Source: Lepisosteus oculatus
Lineage: Eukaryota > Chordata > Actinopteri > Semionotiformes > Lepisosteidae
DNA length: 64,000 bases
Assembly (NCBI RefSeq): GCF_040954835.1
Contig: NC_090700.1
Span: 19,883,501-19,947,500, forward strand
Reading direction: 5' to 3'
Made by a program: the position numbers and the translations under genes. Of this stretch, positions 45,635 through 60,900 are shown piece by piece. How positions within the stretch are numbered: position 1 is the stretch's first letter; the number at the start of each line of letters is the position of its first letter. The notes beneath the pieces were generated by a model that was not told the origin of the DNA, did no database searches, and was given only the letters and a program-made list of their open reading frames with translations.

Positions 45635-46400
45635 AGGGCGGCACAGTGGTTAGCATTACTGCCATGCATTCCAGGGACCCTCGGTTCAAGTCTGGACCTG
45701 AGCTGCTATCTTTGTGGAGTCTGTATGGTATCCTAAATACTTCTAGGGGTTTCCTTCAACTGTCCAAAGACATCCTGATAGGTTAATTTGTTTCTACAAA
45801 ATTGGTCTTTTCTGGACACTCCACTCGAAGTGCTTTAGAGGTAATGGAGACTACCCTCCGTCGTGCAGCACCCACCTGGATGATGCAACAGCAGCCATAG
45901 TGTGCCAGCACGCTCACCACACATCAGCTATCAGTGGGGAGGAGAACAGAGTGATGAGGCCAGTTCATAGATGGGGATTTTTTAGGAGGCCATGATTGGT
46001 AAGGTTCAATGAGAAATCTGGCCAGGATGCCAGGGTGACACCCTTACTCTTTTCAAGAAACACCCTGGAATTTTTAATGACCCTAGAGAATCAGGACCTA
46101 GGTTTTTATGTCTCCTCCGAAGGATGTCGCTTTTTTTACAGTATAGTGTCTTTGTCAATAAACTGGGGCATTAGGACCTACACAAACTACAGGGTGAGCA
46201 CCCCCTACTGGTCACACTATCACCTCTTCCAGCAGTAACCTTAGTTTTTCCCAGGAGGTCTCCCATCCAGGCACTGGCCAGGCTCACACCTGCATAGCTT
46301 CAGTGGGTTTTGAGTTACAGGGTGGTCTGCAATGGACTGTGCATCCTGTCCACCCTTACACCCAGTGCTTCCTAGGATAGGCTCCAGGATACTGTGCCCC
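45635..46400. repeat. Nested repeats: family B inserted in family A
   Basis: Family A (plus) begins at 45635 with 'ggcggcacagtggttagcat' and breaks off near 45830. Family B (minus) follows to about 46325. The downstream half of family A then resumes: 'ggtctgcaatggactgtgca' and 'ggataggctccaggatac'. The order implies that B jumped into a pre-existing A copy. Confidence 0.6.
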
Positions 46401-49400
46401 TGAATTGGTTAAGCTGAAAAATTATGTGATGATCATGTGAAATCAAATTGAGTTTTTAAAAACTTCCCATATGAGATCACCAGTGAGATTAATTGACATT
46501 AAACCTGGTCTATGTAATGCTGGCAATATTATTTTCGATTGTGTAAATGCACGTGTTTGAACACTTTTGAAATTTACCAATAATGCGTTGAGTCAAAGGA
46601 GGGGTTAGAACATTTCAACATTTCGGATGTCTCTGAGGCCTTCTAACATGTACTGTAGTAAAATTTCACCTTTTAATTGCTTAAAGGTTTTACAGGCACT
46701 AAACTAGAGAATGCTGGCTACTGTGGCTGACTGGAAAACTATTCTTGCTGTCCGGGCTAAGGAAGATGAACCTGGCCCAACATCCAAATGTTAATTTCAA
46801 AACTCCATTTAAGAACATTTGCATATTTTCCTTGTCTTGTCATACAGGATTCTATCCTCAGTGAGGCACGCCGTCATTTTTCTTCAAGAATTACCTTGTG
46901 TTAGACATATAGCCTCAACACAGGTCGAATTTGGAGAGTGGAACCAGATTCGGTATGCCTCTCCAACAACTTTCAGGCTTTGTTTGCCAATTATAAAGAC
47001 AGCAAAACCTGAAAGACCAATAGTCAAGATTCCCAGATATATTCCAACACTCCAGAACCCTTTACTTAGTCCACACTGCCAGCACCATACTGTCTCCCAT
47101 AATATGCAAGACAAACAAGTTTTTATATCTTGATTTCCATTTATTATTGCATACATACAACACCAATTATCTCACCCATAATGCACAATTAACAATGCAC
47201 TTTATTGTGGTACTTTCACAATTGTTATCTTATGAATTGCAGCTTTTATTAGGTACAGAGAAGGAAAAACAGAACATGGTCAACAAAACACAGGACGTTC
47301 ACCGATTAGTAATTGAGGGACACAAATCTCACACAAAAGGAGGTTTTACCTCTAAAAAAATAAATTTAATAATGTTTATCACACGCAACGGAAACCTGAA
47401 GCGATTGCTAAAGTTCTAAAATGTATGCTTCGGCCATACTGCATTGACCTTCATAGCATAAATGAATTTAGTGGTTTATCACCAATAACCATAAAGAAAT
47501 CACCTTCTGCTTGACAGTATACTTTATCAGTGTTTAGTAATATATTAATCCAGAGTTTTGGATTGTACAGACGAAATTACTATTTAAAAGTGAAAAGAGA
47601 GCAATAAATATGAGAAGCATTTCTAGCTGGTTCAAAAGCCCCTGATTTACATTTTAATCTAAATATCCAGTCCCTTCAGTAAAATAGTGCAAGACGTGTA
47701 CTAATGGCCAAGTGGAATATTGTCTTACTCTTCAGCAGTGCTTGGAGAACATTTTGATCCTTTTGTGCAATCAATGTGAAGACAACACCATTATCTGGGA
47801 AACCGTGTTTTTTTTAAAGCATTGTATTATAAAGATTAATGACCCAAATCACAGACAGCAACCAAATTGGGTTCAACGTCAGGTCTGTAAAGATAGTGAT
47901 CAAGTTTGATTAACACTGGTAGCTTTAACACTAGTTTATGGGATTTAAAAGTTACATATATTACCACTAGGAAAACACTGTTGACTGTCCCAATTTACTG
48001 TACACAGTTCCAATTCAAGATTCTTGTCGACACACAACAGAAAACACTCATTTAACAAAACGATTTGGTAAAAGCTCCAGATTTTTTTCCTTTTTAGTTA
48101 ACTTAAAAATCTGCAGCCCTAAAATATTACAACTGTTTTTCGTAACAACTAAAAGTAAAAAATAGCAGGGTGTTACCAACTCAAGAGCACTTCTCCACAT
48201 ACTGTTAAGTATACAGAATAGAAGAATTCCAGACGTTTGCTTTGTGTGTCACGAAACACTATCAGATCATCACCAGAACTACAGAGCACCACAAGAATGA
48301 CATTAAGAGCCACCAGAGGGCTGGTTCATGGACAGAGCAGGGGTGCCTACACTACCTCAGTACACAGAATAATTAACATGCAATGCAAATATCTCAGAAA
48401 ATGGACATAATTGTGCAGATAAAGCAATTCATTATGAAATGTATTTCATGACAGGGGCATCGTTTCAGTGTCAAGAATAATCTGATTAATAGATCCATTA
48501 TTTAAGGGCTGGGAGCCTAGAAAAAAAGTCATAACCCAAAAATGTCACATCAGATGCAGACAACCCTGCCAAGTTGACTGTTACAGCTGTGAGGCGATGA
48601 AAGAGGCTAAGACAAGCTAGTTGTTGTCGTACATCACTTGGAAAAGACCCCTAAAGAACAACCCTTATTATACACTGAAGAGGCGCAGTTTGACTCATTG
48701 CCAACTGGCGGCACATTTTCCTTGAATATCATCCTTGATTTACTCTATAGTTTCCACAACTCCCCAGCACGGCTGCGGGATTTACTACAGTACACTTACT
48801 TATTAGACAATTACAGCGAACACTCACTGGCCAACATGCTGGAAACACACTGAAATATGTATTGGGTCGCGTGGAGCATCAAGAAAACTTGAAAATGAGT
48901 TGCATTCAGGATAACGCATCTGTAGGCCAATCCCATGTCATTGTTTTTGCAGGACTGCTTTCAGTTCCAGTTTGATGACAGTAATACTATGTGAGACTGA
49001 ACTGCTAATACTACCACCAGCTCCACCAGTTTTCAACAGGACTGGAACCTACTGACTGCAGGCAAGGTAATGGAAGTGTGTCTTATTAAAGCCACACCAA
49101 CTACAGTATACAATGTCTACCAATGACAGCGCCTTTACATGTGGAATTTCTAGCAATTTAGGCAATGAGTGTTCTTCCAAGTACTTATTTTAATGTAATA
49201 TCCACGATTTAGTGAAAAAAAGCTCTGTCATTCTAACTCTACATCCATACTTTTCTGCAGCAGTTACAGCACAAGGATCTTCACCAGTCTAACAGCACAG
49301 TACTTGTCATGATTATTTTAATTTTAGATCCAGTTCTAAATGTACCATCTCTACATGAAATGACTAGAAAAACAGAAAATGCACACATACAGCACACAAA

Positions 49401-51993
49401 GTACTTTTTTATAAATATATATGAACACAGGAAGTGCACATTAACCTGTTGTAGACAGATTAAAACAAAAAAATATATGCACATCAGATTCATTGAATAA
49501 ACAACAGCACTTTTAACAGCTTTGGATTAAATAAGGTAGCATGAAGTATAAAAGGAACTGTACAATCAGCTGTTGGTTCAGTCCAGATACCTCTGCAGAA
49601 GACACAGTTATTTATTTTTCTTTTTATATTTGGCTTCAGCACACACAATGTAGCCTATTGAAAACAAAGCTTCAGTTCAAAAGAGACTTTTTAAGATGAT
49701 TTTTATACCAATGCAGCAGAGCAACAAGGCTAAAACTGGTAGGTTGATAAAAAGTGTTTTTCTCCCCCAATTTATTATCTCTATCACTTTTAAAACCAAA
49801 AATGCAAAACAGAACTGGGTCAAAAGAATTCAATTCAATACCGACTAAAGCATGCCTTGTTCTGTAAGTCCAGTTTCATGTTGTGATCCTATATTTTTAA
49901 CAGATCAAATTGTGTTCAACAATACTGAACGTATGGGTTTAGAAAGAGGTGCTAAAGTGCTTAGAAAGCGTACATTTATCAGGTTCTTTTCTCTGTGACA
50001 CTGCTGCTCAGGTAGCTTAAAGAAATTATTTAGAATCTCAAAACAGCCAAAATACAACTAGTGGCTTTCCCAGTGGTTAATTCCATATGTTTTATCTTGC
50101 ATTTTGGTTTTCTTGTACAAATTCCAAAGTACTTTTGAATCTTTTGACAGAAGCTGAAACTAGAGTTTACACTCATTTTTAATAAACCAATGCATTGTGC
50201 TGGATGCTGCCTCAAACTGCACTCCAGGAAAGAAGAAATAGGAATCAGGACGTTAATATTTGAAATACATAAATAATGTCTAATGAGCAGCTAAAGATAA
50301 ACAATAGCATGTCCTCACAGAATTTCAATATAGTTCTATATACAAACACGTGCATATTTATACAGTACCATTCAAACATCTGGGAAATAAATACACGCAA
50401 ACCTTTTTGTTTTTTCACTGTAATCGCCATGATTCACAAATATATTTGCATTCTTGAACATATATATATATTACACACTGATATCTAAGAGTTAGGTTAG
50501 CCCAACATATCCTCCCTCTACTGAGACAATTAAAGACAATTAAAAATGAGACAACACACTCTGAGGGGTGTATGTGCTATCTGAAAAACCAGCTTTGAAT
50601 ACCTGAATATCAAAAACATTTTCTTTAAACACATAAGTACTTTCCTTACATTACTGAAAAGGATCTAGAACAAAATTTTTCCCAACATTTAAAATGCTGA
50701 TTAAATATGTAGCCCTACAATGATTAAACAGACGAGCGCTCTCTGTATAGCTTTCCCAAAATAAGGAGTAGAAGTTTGTCTGTTATTACAGTTATGAAAC
50801 ATTCTCCTCTTTAAAGTCACAAATACATTCTAAAGGGAAGACAGCCGTTCAAATGCTGTAAAGATATTAATAATACAGATTTAGAAGACGGACCCACTCT
50901 AATTCATCGGAACTAACACATTAAACTTCCAACTGCCCAAAATTTATATCAATTCAATTATACAACTTTCCTCGTAACAGGAAGATCACTCAGCTGCCAT
51001 CACAACAAAACAACATTCCCACCAGCATTTGTAGTACATTATAAAAGAGGCAATAGATGTCTGCTCAGGAATGCAAAGATATTAGTAAACATTGTTCAAC
51101 CCTCTTTATGTATTGTTTCCATAGAGAACTGCACATACACTTACACATATTAGGCTTGCTCCTTTTTAAACATTTATTTTTAAAAGTCCACAAATAAATT
51201 AATCTTTAATAATTTCCTGTTTTTCTTCTTTAACAGTTCTTTTAACCTCTGCAGCTTCAAATCACTATGCACAATTAAAGTTGTTAAAAGTATTCCCGAT
51301 TTAGATATGTATTTCACCAGAGACATGACTTTCAAATGTAAATCTTTTATTTCATTTTACTTTAATGTAATTTTTAATGTGACAGAGACTCATCTGTAGC
51401 ACTGCAGTTACCCAGCACCTGCTGGCCAATAAGCTGTAAACTGTTAGATACTAACTAAGCAGTTAGAAAAAGACAGGTTTAAATGAACTTAACAGAAACT
51501 ACCTGAATCAAAGTGCTTTTATTTTATTATGATAATGTCCATTCTTCAGAAATAAAAATGTCAAAAGGAACAAGCCTATAATTATATATACACACAAACT
51601 GTACAATTCCTGACAAAATTAAAATAAGACAGCAGAAATGCATATTTTTGACTAAAATGTTACATATTAAAATGGAAGAAATAATCAATTCCTCATCAAT
51701 GAGAATAGTGCTTTAAACCCAACTAGACATGGCAGCTGAGATTAACTGAAGGAAAGTTTACACAGCTACTGTACGGAAAAGAGTGAAAAAGGTTATGATT
51801 GAAAAATGACTATAAGTTGTTTTGGGTTAAGGCCGTACAAATTTATAAAAAGAAAATGTTTACTGTCTTTTTCCATGCTAATGTGTAGTATTGCTTAATC
51901 AATACTATGCATTTCTAAGATACGTAACATTTATATCAATCATAAACCCATATAAACACGTATTTACTTTTAAATGTTTACTCCTTTCTAAAT
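46401..51993. other. AT-rich DNA, probably including a long SYNJ1 3' UTR
   Basis: No supported exon; the short open frames here are chance. The SYNJ1 stop is at 51996-51994, so minus-strand sequence below it is 3' UTR for an unknown distance. TTTATT motifs (AATAAA on the minus strand) occur at 51518-51523 and 51523-51528, about 470 bp past the stop, and again further down, so alternative ends are possible. No clear mobile element is recognised. Confidence 0.45.
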
Positions 51994-54900
51994 CTACGTT
52001 TCTGTAAACTCTTTTGAAGTGAGAAAGCTGTTGGTTGAACCCGTGTCCATCTGTGGGCTGTGGGAATTTGGTCTTGTGAAGAGTGGAGGTGTGGGGCCTC
52101 GGAGTGCCGCGGCTGGGGGTGCCCCCCAGTTGCTGCCCAGGTCAAGCCCTGAACTGGGGAACAGGCTCTGTGTGTCGACAAAAGGGGCGCTCGAAACAGG
52201 GGGCGCCGCTGGCGGCATTCGTGCTGCCTGGCAGAAGTCGTTGTCATCGTCAAAGGTGACCCACTGCTTTTTCCGGGTCTCCTCAGCGTTGATCTTCTCT
52301 AGGATGGGGCCTACAGAAAGCTCGGCGTTCTGACCGAACCCAGACATCGTTCTGTGAGGGAAGGGCGGAGCTCCCGGAATGGAGATGGGAGGCGTAAGCT
52401 GGCTTCCCGAGGTGACGGGCTTTCCAGTGAACGGGTTGGAGCTGACGGCCTGGATGTCAGACAGAAAAGGGTTTGGAGACACGCGTAGGGTTTCTGTTGA
52501 TTTGCTGCGAGAGGGAATGGGGGGTAACTGCAGCATAGGGTTAGGGGCTTCCTTGCCATTCGCAGAGCTCTGTGATAAGGGAATTAAAAGGGAAAGCGAA
52601 TCTGGGAAAGTGGACACACGAGGCACTGGCCTTTGAGAACAACTTCTGGTCAAGGACTGGGTCTTTGGCCAGGGACTGGAAAGCAGATCAGATGAAAGCA
52701 GATTGAAGGGGTCGGTCTTCCATTGTGCTTCTTGGATGCCATTCACTCCATTGGTCTGCAGAAGGACAGAACACAGAAATGAATTTAACATCACTAATAA
52801 AACAGATTCACCTATTGACAGTTATCAACTTTGCCATGCTAGCCAACTGTTTGAGACACAATAAGGTAGGATTAACATTCTCCAAAAGTTTTCATTCTTT
52901 CCAGCGGAAATGGTTGACAGCATAGAATGCATTTTTGATTGAAGAGCTTTCTGTTTAATAGTATATAATAGTATTTTCGCTATTCTGTTAAGCCTCATTG
53001 TAGCAAATGAGAAGTCTCTCTTGATTACTTCCAACCTGCTGGCTTTCTGGTGACTGCAATACTTATTACTAAAAGAGGCAGCTAGATAATAATGAATAAA
53101 CCATCCTGTGTAATTATCATTATTGGCTCCTTGCCTATTGATCTTTAGATTCAAATTTAAACTTCTTCATATTTGCCCTTATGAATTTTTCTGAATTTGT
53201 GAATTATATTTTTTGTACTTTGTACGTCACTGCTCTCTGTACTTGTTTTAATTCCTTAAGAGGAACCTTAAGATCCTCAATGATCCTCAATCCTCAACAC
53301 CAAACTTCAGAAATGATCATTCTGCTGCTAACAAAATTGATGACAAAGCAGGTTGGATTCATTTTCACATCTCCCCCTGTAGCTTACTTCATTCAAAGGA
53401 AAAGATCAGAAACCACAGACTATCCTCTATTTCTGTCTGAATAACTTCTGAAATGTATGGGAACACAAAGGTGACTAAAAAGAGAGTGCCCTACAATCCC
53501 AGCAGTGCCCCATCTCTAGAAGCTCTCTACCTGAACCTACTGTACATTAGTATTGGCAGTTTGGCAGCACCATCACCTTCAGAATGCCAGCCAGGTCAGC
53601 TTGCTGCTGAACTCAATGCTTTAGTCTTTAGGCTCTTATGGAGGTCCTAACTAGAATCCTCCCCTGTGCCTTAAATGTCATGCTTATAAAGCTGGTCACG
53701 CAGCACAATTCAGCAAGAAAACAGATCTGGAAAAAGCAGTAATCATTCTCAAACTTTCTTAGCTCCAGGATATTGCCACATATTCTGAATTATTTTGGCA
53801 CAAATGAATGAATTTTGTTTTAATCTCAACTGTTACTAAGCCATTGCCATCTACTACTTATAGAGAACAGATTATCAGTTGAGTATCTGGTCTAACCTAA
53901 AGGCTACTGCAAACAGTACCATTTTATTAATAAATTCAACATAATTTGCTGTTAAAAGACTGTAAAACAAAGAACAAAAATAATATATCTTAATATATCT
54001 TATATATCGTAATATAAACAAGTTAAATCCATCAGGCAGAGTACAAAACATTGACAAAGCAATTATTGACTAATACATAAAAAGAGACATTAAAAAGGCA
54101 ACCAGTGCCATTCGTTCTTATACTCACATATTGTGTTTTTAGCGCCCCTTATTATTTTTAAACATTGTCAATACATATTACTTTTTTCTTTATGTTGTGC
54201 ACTAGAAAGAAGACTGTGTGTCTTATTTGCCTGGCAACAGAATATTTAAGTTATTGCACTGTGTGTCTATCACAGTATTCTTTTATATATTGAACATTTA
54301 TTTAAACACAGGCTGCTAACAAATTTAGCTTACAGCCTCACCCCTGCACCATGCAGGGAACATTTGCCTGTATTCCCACCTGTCAGAGACAGTCAGTATT
54401 TCACACACCAAGAGCTCCACTATGCCTTGCAGGTGAGTTAGCATTGGAGAAGTGGCCTGCCTCTCACTGTGGTCACTATAAGCTGGCAGGTGCCTTGCAG
54501 GTCCCAAAACGTATGTTAGCTTATCTTGGCTTAGCTCTTGACCTTGGCAGCGCTCAGGTCAGCCAATTAATCAACTGATCAGTCAATTTAGTTTCATCTT
54601 GTGCTTTTCAATTCAGAACATTATAAAGGCACATTACATACATGTTACATTAAAATGTACTGTAAACACACAATTAGGATCAGTGTGCTGCTCTTGACCC
54701 CCGGGCAATGACACAGTCCAGGGGTGAACCAAACCAGCCACATGGGAACACGGAATAAAAACAGGGTAACACACAACAATCAATGAGATCCCCTGCCTTC
54801 ATGTCTTTATATTTGAGTACCAGTTCTGCTTCACGACTAAGGCAAGCTCTTGTTTGTTCAAAACCAAGAAATCATTTCTTAAAGGCAACAGAAGTCTTTG

Positions 54901-57900
54901 AACAAAATAACACATTGATAGTTATGATGATTTCAGTAAAGCTCTCAGCAGTGAAATGATATGTTTGAGTTAGTTAAAAATAAAATCCACAGTTATAAAA
55001 GAAAAGATTACAGCAGTGCTGGGTGATAACCAGGCAACAATGGAAGAAGCCAAGTATCTGAAATGCCTTGAATCATGTAGGTGGATGGAAAATAAAAAAA
55101 GTAAAACAAAGCGAAATATGTAGGTCATGTCAATGTATGAAATCGAGTCATACATTGGTTTGCAACTAGAAAAGCTAACAGGGAGGTCACAATAAGGCTT
55201 AAAGAGTTAAATACCTGTCACCCTGAGGATTGCTCCTGCTTGTGAAAGAGAGAGATAGAAATCAGGTGAAGGAAATATATGAGAAGTAAGGATACAAAAT
55301 TTAAGGGCTGAAGTTCTCAGGGGAAATCTGGGCCGACCTAGAAGAGTGTATATTCCTACCAAAGGAGAACTTTAGATGTTTTAAGTCATAAGTGAAAGAA
55401 GTTAAAGTTCTTTTTTGCCATTTAAATTTATCAGGAAGTACCTATGTGGTTACAGGCAGCAATAGGAAAGGAGGCAGTTCCTATACCCTGTAAAGATGTG
55501 AACAGCATGCAAATAGCTTGAATGATAATTCACATCTAGGCTGTCTAGTGGCAGCAGAGAAAGTCTGTTAAATCTTGAAAAAATTCACCCTTCTCTGATA
55601 CAGAAATGTCTATGATTACGATTGTTCACATTTTCTGAATACTGAGGAGCCTGGAAGCTAATTCCTTCTGTAGTACTGGACACGGTTTTAGAAGCAACAG
55701 GTTTTGAATGAAAGCAGAAAGAAAAGTTTACTTTCTGTCCTTTCAACACATCCCTGAATTGCTAATGTCTTTTTCCCCCCAGTTAAGACTTGTATGTCAT
55801 ATTCATACACTGTTGTCAAAATCTACGGCCACAGGGATAATGTATGTAAATAAACTGGAGAAATTCACGCTGTATATGACAACACAGGGTCACATTCACG
55901 GAGTACTGATTTCAATTATCTATTTCACTGTTCACTAGATTTACCAAAGGAAAAAATGTGTAAAAAAATAAGCACTTAAACTGCTTTTTAGTATCCAGGC
56001 AGACTCCTGCACATTTACAACTGTATTGGGAGTTTATATTGTAGACGGAGTTAACACCTAGCATGGCAGGAAGGCAGGGTTAAACGGATCCCCAGAGCCA
56101 GTCCGGGGCTCTATGCCGAGTGCGCTGACCTGTGCGGGAGGCACGGCCTCAGGCAGGGTGTGGGAGGACCTGCTGCGAGGTGGGGGCTGTGGGGGGGGGT
56201 CCAAGGCCTGAGGGGCAGGGTGAGACATCGTGGGAACCAGAGGCTCTTGCAGGGCTCTGACGGGAGGAGGAGCAGCAGGCTGAGGCTGTATGGGAGAGGC
56301 CATCTGTGGCTTCAGTGGTTCGGGAAGTAAAGATGGCCCTAGAAGACATAAAAAAGAAAATCAGAAATGCAGGGATTCAGTTTTTTTCCCCCAAAGAACA
56401 CATACAATTATCACACAGTTCCTTTAAGCCTTCCCTTATGTGAAGTACACTTCATCTTATCTGGATCACTCTATTTCAGTTTGGATAAACTGCTGTGCCA
56501 TCATACTTTCTGAAAGGATAGGAAACATCTGAAGGTATCGAGAACATTTTTCTCTGATTGTCTGATTTTACTCCCTTCCCCCCCCCCCATTTGGGGATCC
56601 TTCAGGATTCAGCTGCATGAGATCCTTGGATCAAACATCTACTAGCAACCAGATGAGTTAAGACTGCTGAAATGGATTCCTTTCACTTACATTTGACTTG
56701 TAAGTTTTTTTTAAACTTTAAATGACAATGAAATAACAGATGGTACTGATGAACTATTTTGTCATGTCCCATTCCAGGTGGTCAGCCTCCAAGCTTTTCC
56801 CCTTGCGTGGACAGGGACTCACCCAGGGAGAGCTCCGTTGGCTTGCCCTGGACCTCAGGAGTGGGTCTGGAAGCATGGGGTCTGGGTTGGGATGTGATGC
56901 TGATGACACCCGCACGGGGAGGCACGGTCTGCAGACACAAAGAGTAAGACACTCTCTGAAAGCGAGTTTCTACCAACTACCTAGTGGAAGAGGTGTTAGT
57001 GGGGCCAGCAGGGGGCACTCACACTGCGGTCTATGTGGGTCCTAATGCCCCAGTATAGTGACAGGGACACTATACCGTAAACAGGTGCCGTCCTTCGGAT
57101 GAGATGTAAAACCGAGGTCCTGACTCTCTGTGGTCATTAAAAATCCCAGGGCGCTTCTCGAAAAGAGTAGGGGTATAACCCCGGCGTCCTGGCCACATTT
57201 CCCAATGGCCTTCACTAATCATGGTTTCCTAATAATCCCCATCTATGAATTGGCTTAATCACTCTGTTCTCCTCCCCACTAACAGCTAATGTGTGGTGAG
57301 CATACTGGTGCACTATGGCTGCCGTCACATCATCCAGGTGAGGCTGCACACTGGTGGTGGTGGAGGGGAGTCCCCATTACCTGTAAAGCGCTTTGAGTGG
57401 AGTGTCCAGAAAAGCGCTATATAAGTGAAAGCAATTATTATAATTATTATTAGTGAAAATACTGGCAGGAGAAATTGTTATTTACATATATTACATAAAG
57501 GAATGCACTCTTTTCTTCCTTATGAAAGACAACATCAGTAAATAAAGCTGTGGCTTTAAACCTTCACTTCAGAGGTTCTGACCAGAAGTGTCATTGATTG
57601 CTGCTGTTTAACTTCTGAAGAACATCTGTGTCTGCAGTTGAACTGGCATCACAGAAAAATAAGAAATGCCATACAAAAAAAACTAAAGTGGAGGATACAA
57701 CCTATTAGGAAAAGCATTTTTTTGCTGTAAGTGGGGTTGGAGGACCAGTAGGTGGCAATGATCTCCTTGGACTAGGTTTCAAAAACTCCTGCTGCAGTAT
57801 GGTGGCTGGAGACACAGTGCTGCAGGACATTTCACCCTTCAAAGAGATGTGAAACCTGTGCACACTGTAGGTCACATGGCACTGTTCTTAAGAGTAGGGG

Positions 57901-60900
57901 TGCTAACACCAGTGACCTGGTTAAATACTACTCCACGCAATCTATATTACTCCCATAATTCAAATAGTTCTGTAAATTCTCACTATTCCACCTCATTTAT
58001 TGTGTAGTGGGACTGCTGCCACCTGATGGGTGTCATGTGTCACGCAGGTGGGTGACAGACTTTAGTCGCTGCTTTGATATCCTTTTGAGATGAAAAGTAC
58101 AACACATAATGCAAAAATTACAAAATACATTCATTGTTCACTGCTTGAGGAAGTGGTTTCCTTTCGGTAACTTGATATACCACATCAACTGAAAAAGTAT
58201 TTGTACTAGTTTAGGGGAGATACATACTGGTTTCGGTGGTCCACCAGTTCCCTGGCCGGCTTGAGTCTGAGGTCGAACTGCAAAGACAAAATTAGTTTTT
58301 ATTTTTTACCAAAGCCATTACCCATCTCAGTACTACATTTACACGTCGAGAAGAATGAACACTTTCATTTCACGTCTCTTTAAAAAAAAATCTATTTATA
58401 GCAATATATACTAGAACTGAAAGTAGAACTGGTGCTCCTTAAACCAGATGCTTTTGTAGTCACAATATGTCCATGACTTCTATAGGTCCGTAACGCAATT
58501 GCTGAAGGAAAAATAAATACCTTTTTGGTAAAATAAGTCAAGGTGCATGAAGAAGGTTACTTGTGACTTTGTTAAATGACGGTCCACTTTAGGTAATGGA
58601 GAAGAGACAAGAGAGCACCCTCTCAATGCAATCCAATTTAGAAACATTTTTCCCACACAGCTAAAATGACACTGGAAGGAGTCCATATAAGGGTAACAAG
58701 AACATTCTTCTGAGGTATGCAACAGTGGGACAGGTTAAAAGAAAGTAATGTGTTTAGCTTGGACTACAGACAACTTTACAGGCTCTGTAGAATCTAATAC
58801 ACTAATGGCCCTTAAAGATGTGAAGATGCTTGGGTTACAGCCGTGTCTCTCAGTTCCTGGATTTAAAAATAAATAGGTGCTGGCGGGTATGGCATGGTGG
58901 TGCGGCGTTTAGCATTGGTGATTCGCAGTGCTGGGGCCCTGTGTTTTACTTCCCGAGTTGCTGTCTGTGTGGAGTTTGCATGTTCTCCCCCGGTGTGTGT
59001 GGCTTTGCTCTGAGTGCTCCGCTTTCCTCCTTCAGTAAGGAACACACACTGGTAGGTGAAATGGGTTCTGGCAACATCTGTGAATATGGTGTGAGTGTGT
59101 GTTAGATGTGTCTCACTGAGATGCGGCTGTGTGACCCCTGAGATGGTCTGGAAACCCATCCAGGGAGTATCCTGCTTTGCTCCCGTTGCTTGTTGGGATA
59201 GGCTCCAGCTCCCCCTTGACCCCGCATCAGATAAAGTTGTTGGATGGGTAAGTGCTGGGTGGGTGGATAGGTGCTGACTGGCCAAGAACGTAAGCTGCTT
59301 AGGAACTAAGAAGGATGGAGCTGGCAAACAGAGATATACTGTATAAGGATGTAAATGTGCTACAACAGCCACATTCTAACCATCCTGTGCTCTTGCAGTG
59401 GCAGCGCTACTGTACATTGTTGCACATTGGCGTCATCTCCCAAAAAGAAACTGAGTCCGTACAGGACAAACTTCATAAAAAATGGGGATTTGTCTCATCT
59501 AGTTTTCCATGTAATGCTCTAATTTCTCTCCATGAGGCTTTAAACAATGAACGTGAGAGCACAGATCTCGCCTGTGATCTTCAAGTTTGAGTGTGAGCAG
59601 GTAAGCTCTATTCCCTCCCTCTTACCTGACCCTACTCAAAAACAAAATGTTAAGCCAGGGATACTACTGTTACAGAACTGCTGGGGACAGTACTAAATTA
59701 ATTAGCAGTGATGCTCTTGCAACTGTGTTACTCTTCCAGAACAGTACCCAGTACGTGCTATCTATTTTGAGTCTATAATGTGCAAAGAAGATCCATGTAA
59801 GAACAACTGTGCTTTGGAAAAACACCTGCTTAGTAACAATTACATTATAGTATCATATATTTAACTTGGCACATTAGTGAGAAACGGCTGATGAAACGAA
59901 CTGAACTTTCACTGTAATGTTATACCTTTTTAGATGATTACATTAGGCCATTTGAATGAAAAGAAATGGTATTCAAATATATTTTCTGAGTTACTACATG
60001 CAAAAATTAATTTTCAATTACTAACTGAATTATTTTTGTTATTTCAAAGGTACTTTCCATAATATTCCACATGAAGGTGGTGTTTTTCTTTTATTATATT
60101 ACATCTTCTTAATCTTAACTGAAAATAATACAAGTACTGTACAGTATGTCCTCACTGGCATTTCTTCAAGCTTTACAAAAAGTGCTTTAAATAGCAGGCA
60201 CTTGAAGTCTATGCTGCACTAAACTAGAACTATCACTATATTTCAGTGATAACATGGTAGTATTACTCAGCTGTGTTGTTCTCCTAAGTACTAAGCTTCA
60301 CTACTAATTTTTCAGGAAAACAAATGCACACACACCCCACACCACCCAGCATGACTTACCTCCTAAATCCTTTCTAACTAATCCTGGGCTTTTTTGTCCT
60401 TTGCAGCATGAAAGAGGAATAAGAAAATATTAAGTTCACTTTGCTTTGTCTGAAAGATCCAGGTACCAGAAAAATGCTTGCAGTTATTTTTGGGAAATAT
60501 GATGTATAACTCTGCCAACAAGGTGTATGCATGCGTCTGTGCAACAGTTTACTGTATTGTTACACCTCAATAATCCATAATCAATCATTTTCTGATTCTT
60601 ACATATAGAAAATAATTTGACAGGAAATGGCAATCAAATTCTTTTGAGCAGTATAACTGACGTGGTCACATAAACATAAGCTCCACAGATTGTGCAGAGC
60701 AGATAAAGAAATGAAAGGACTCCTTCCTAAATTCTTTAAATCTTACAAATTGTTACTCTTAGGTAAAATATTACATAGATTACTTAAGCAATGAGTAGTT
60801 TAGAAACAGTAGCACTATGATGTGGAACATACAGTACTTAAATGCATTGTTTATATTGAATTTTATTCTTATTTCTTTTCTGCTGGTGAGACTTCCTGTT

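Noticed and set aside
48638-48853. 71-residue ORF in the SYNJ1 3' region
   Set aside because: Short, no recognisable family, no splice context; probably chance within the 3' UTR or intergenic DNA.
58863-59372. 169-residue minus-strand ORF near 59 kb
   Set aside because: It lies across a family A repeat, with composition from the repeat rather than a gene.
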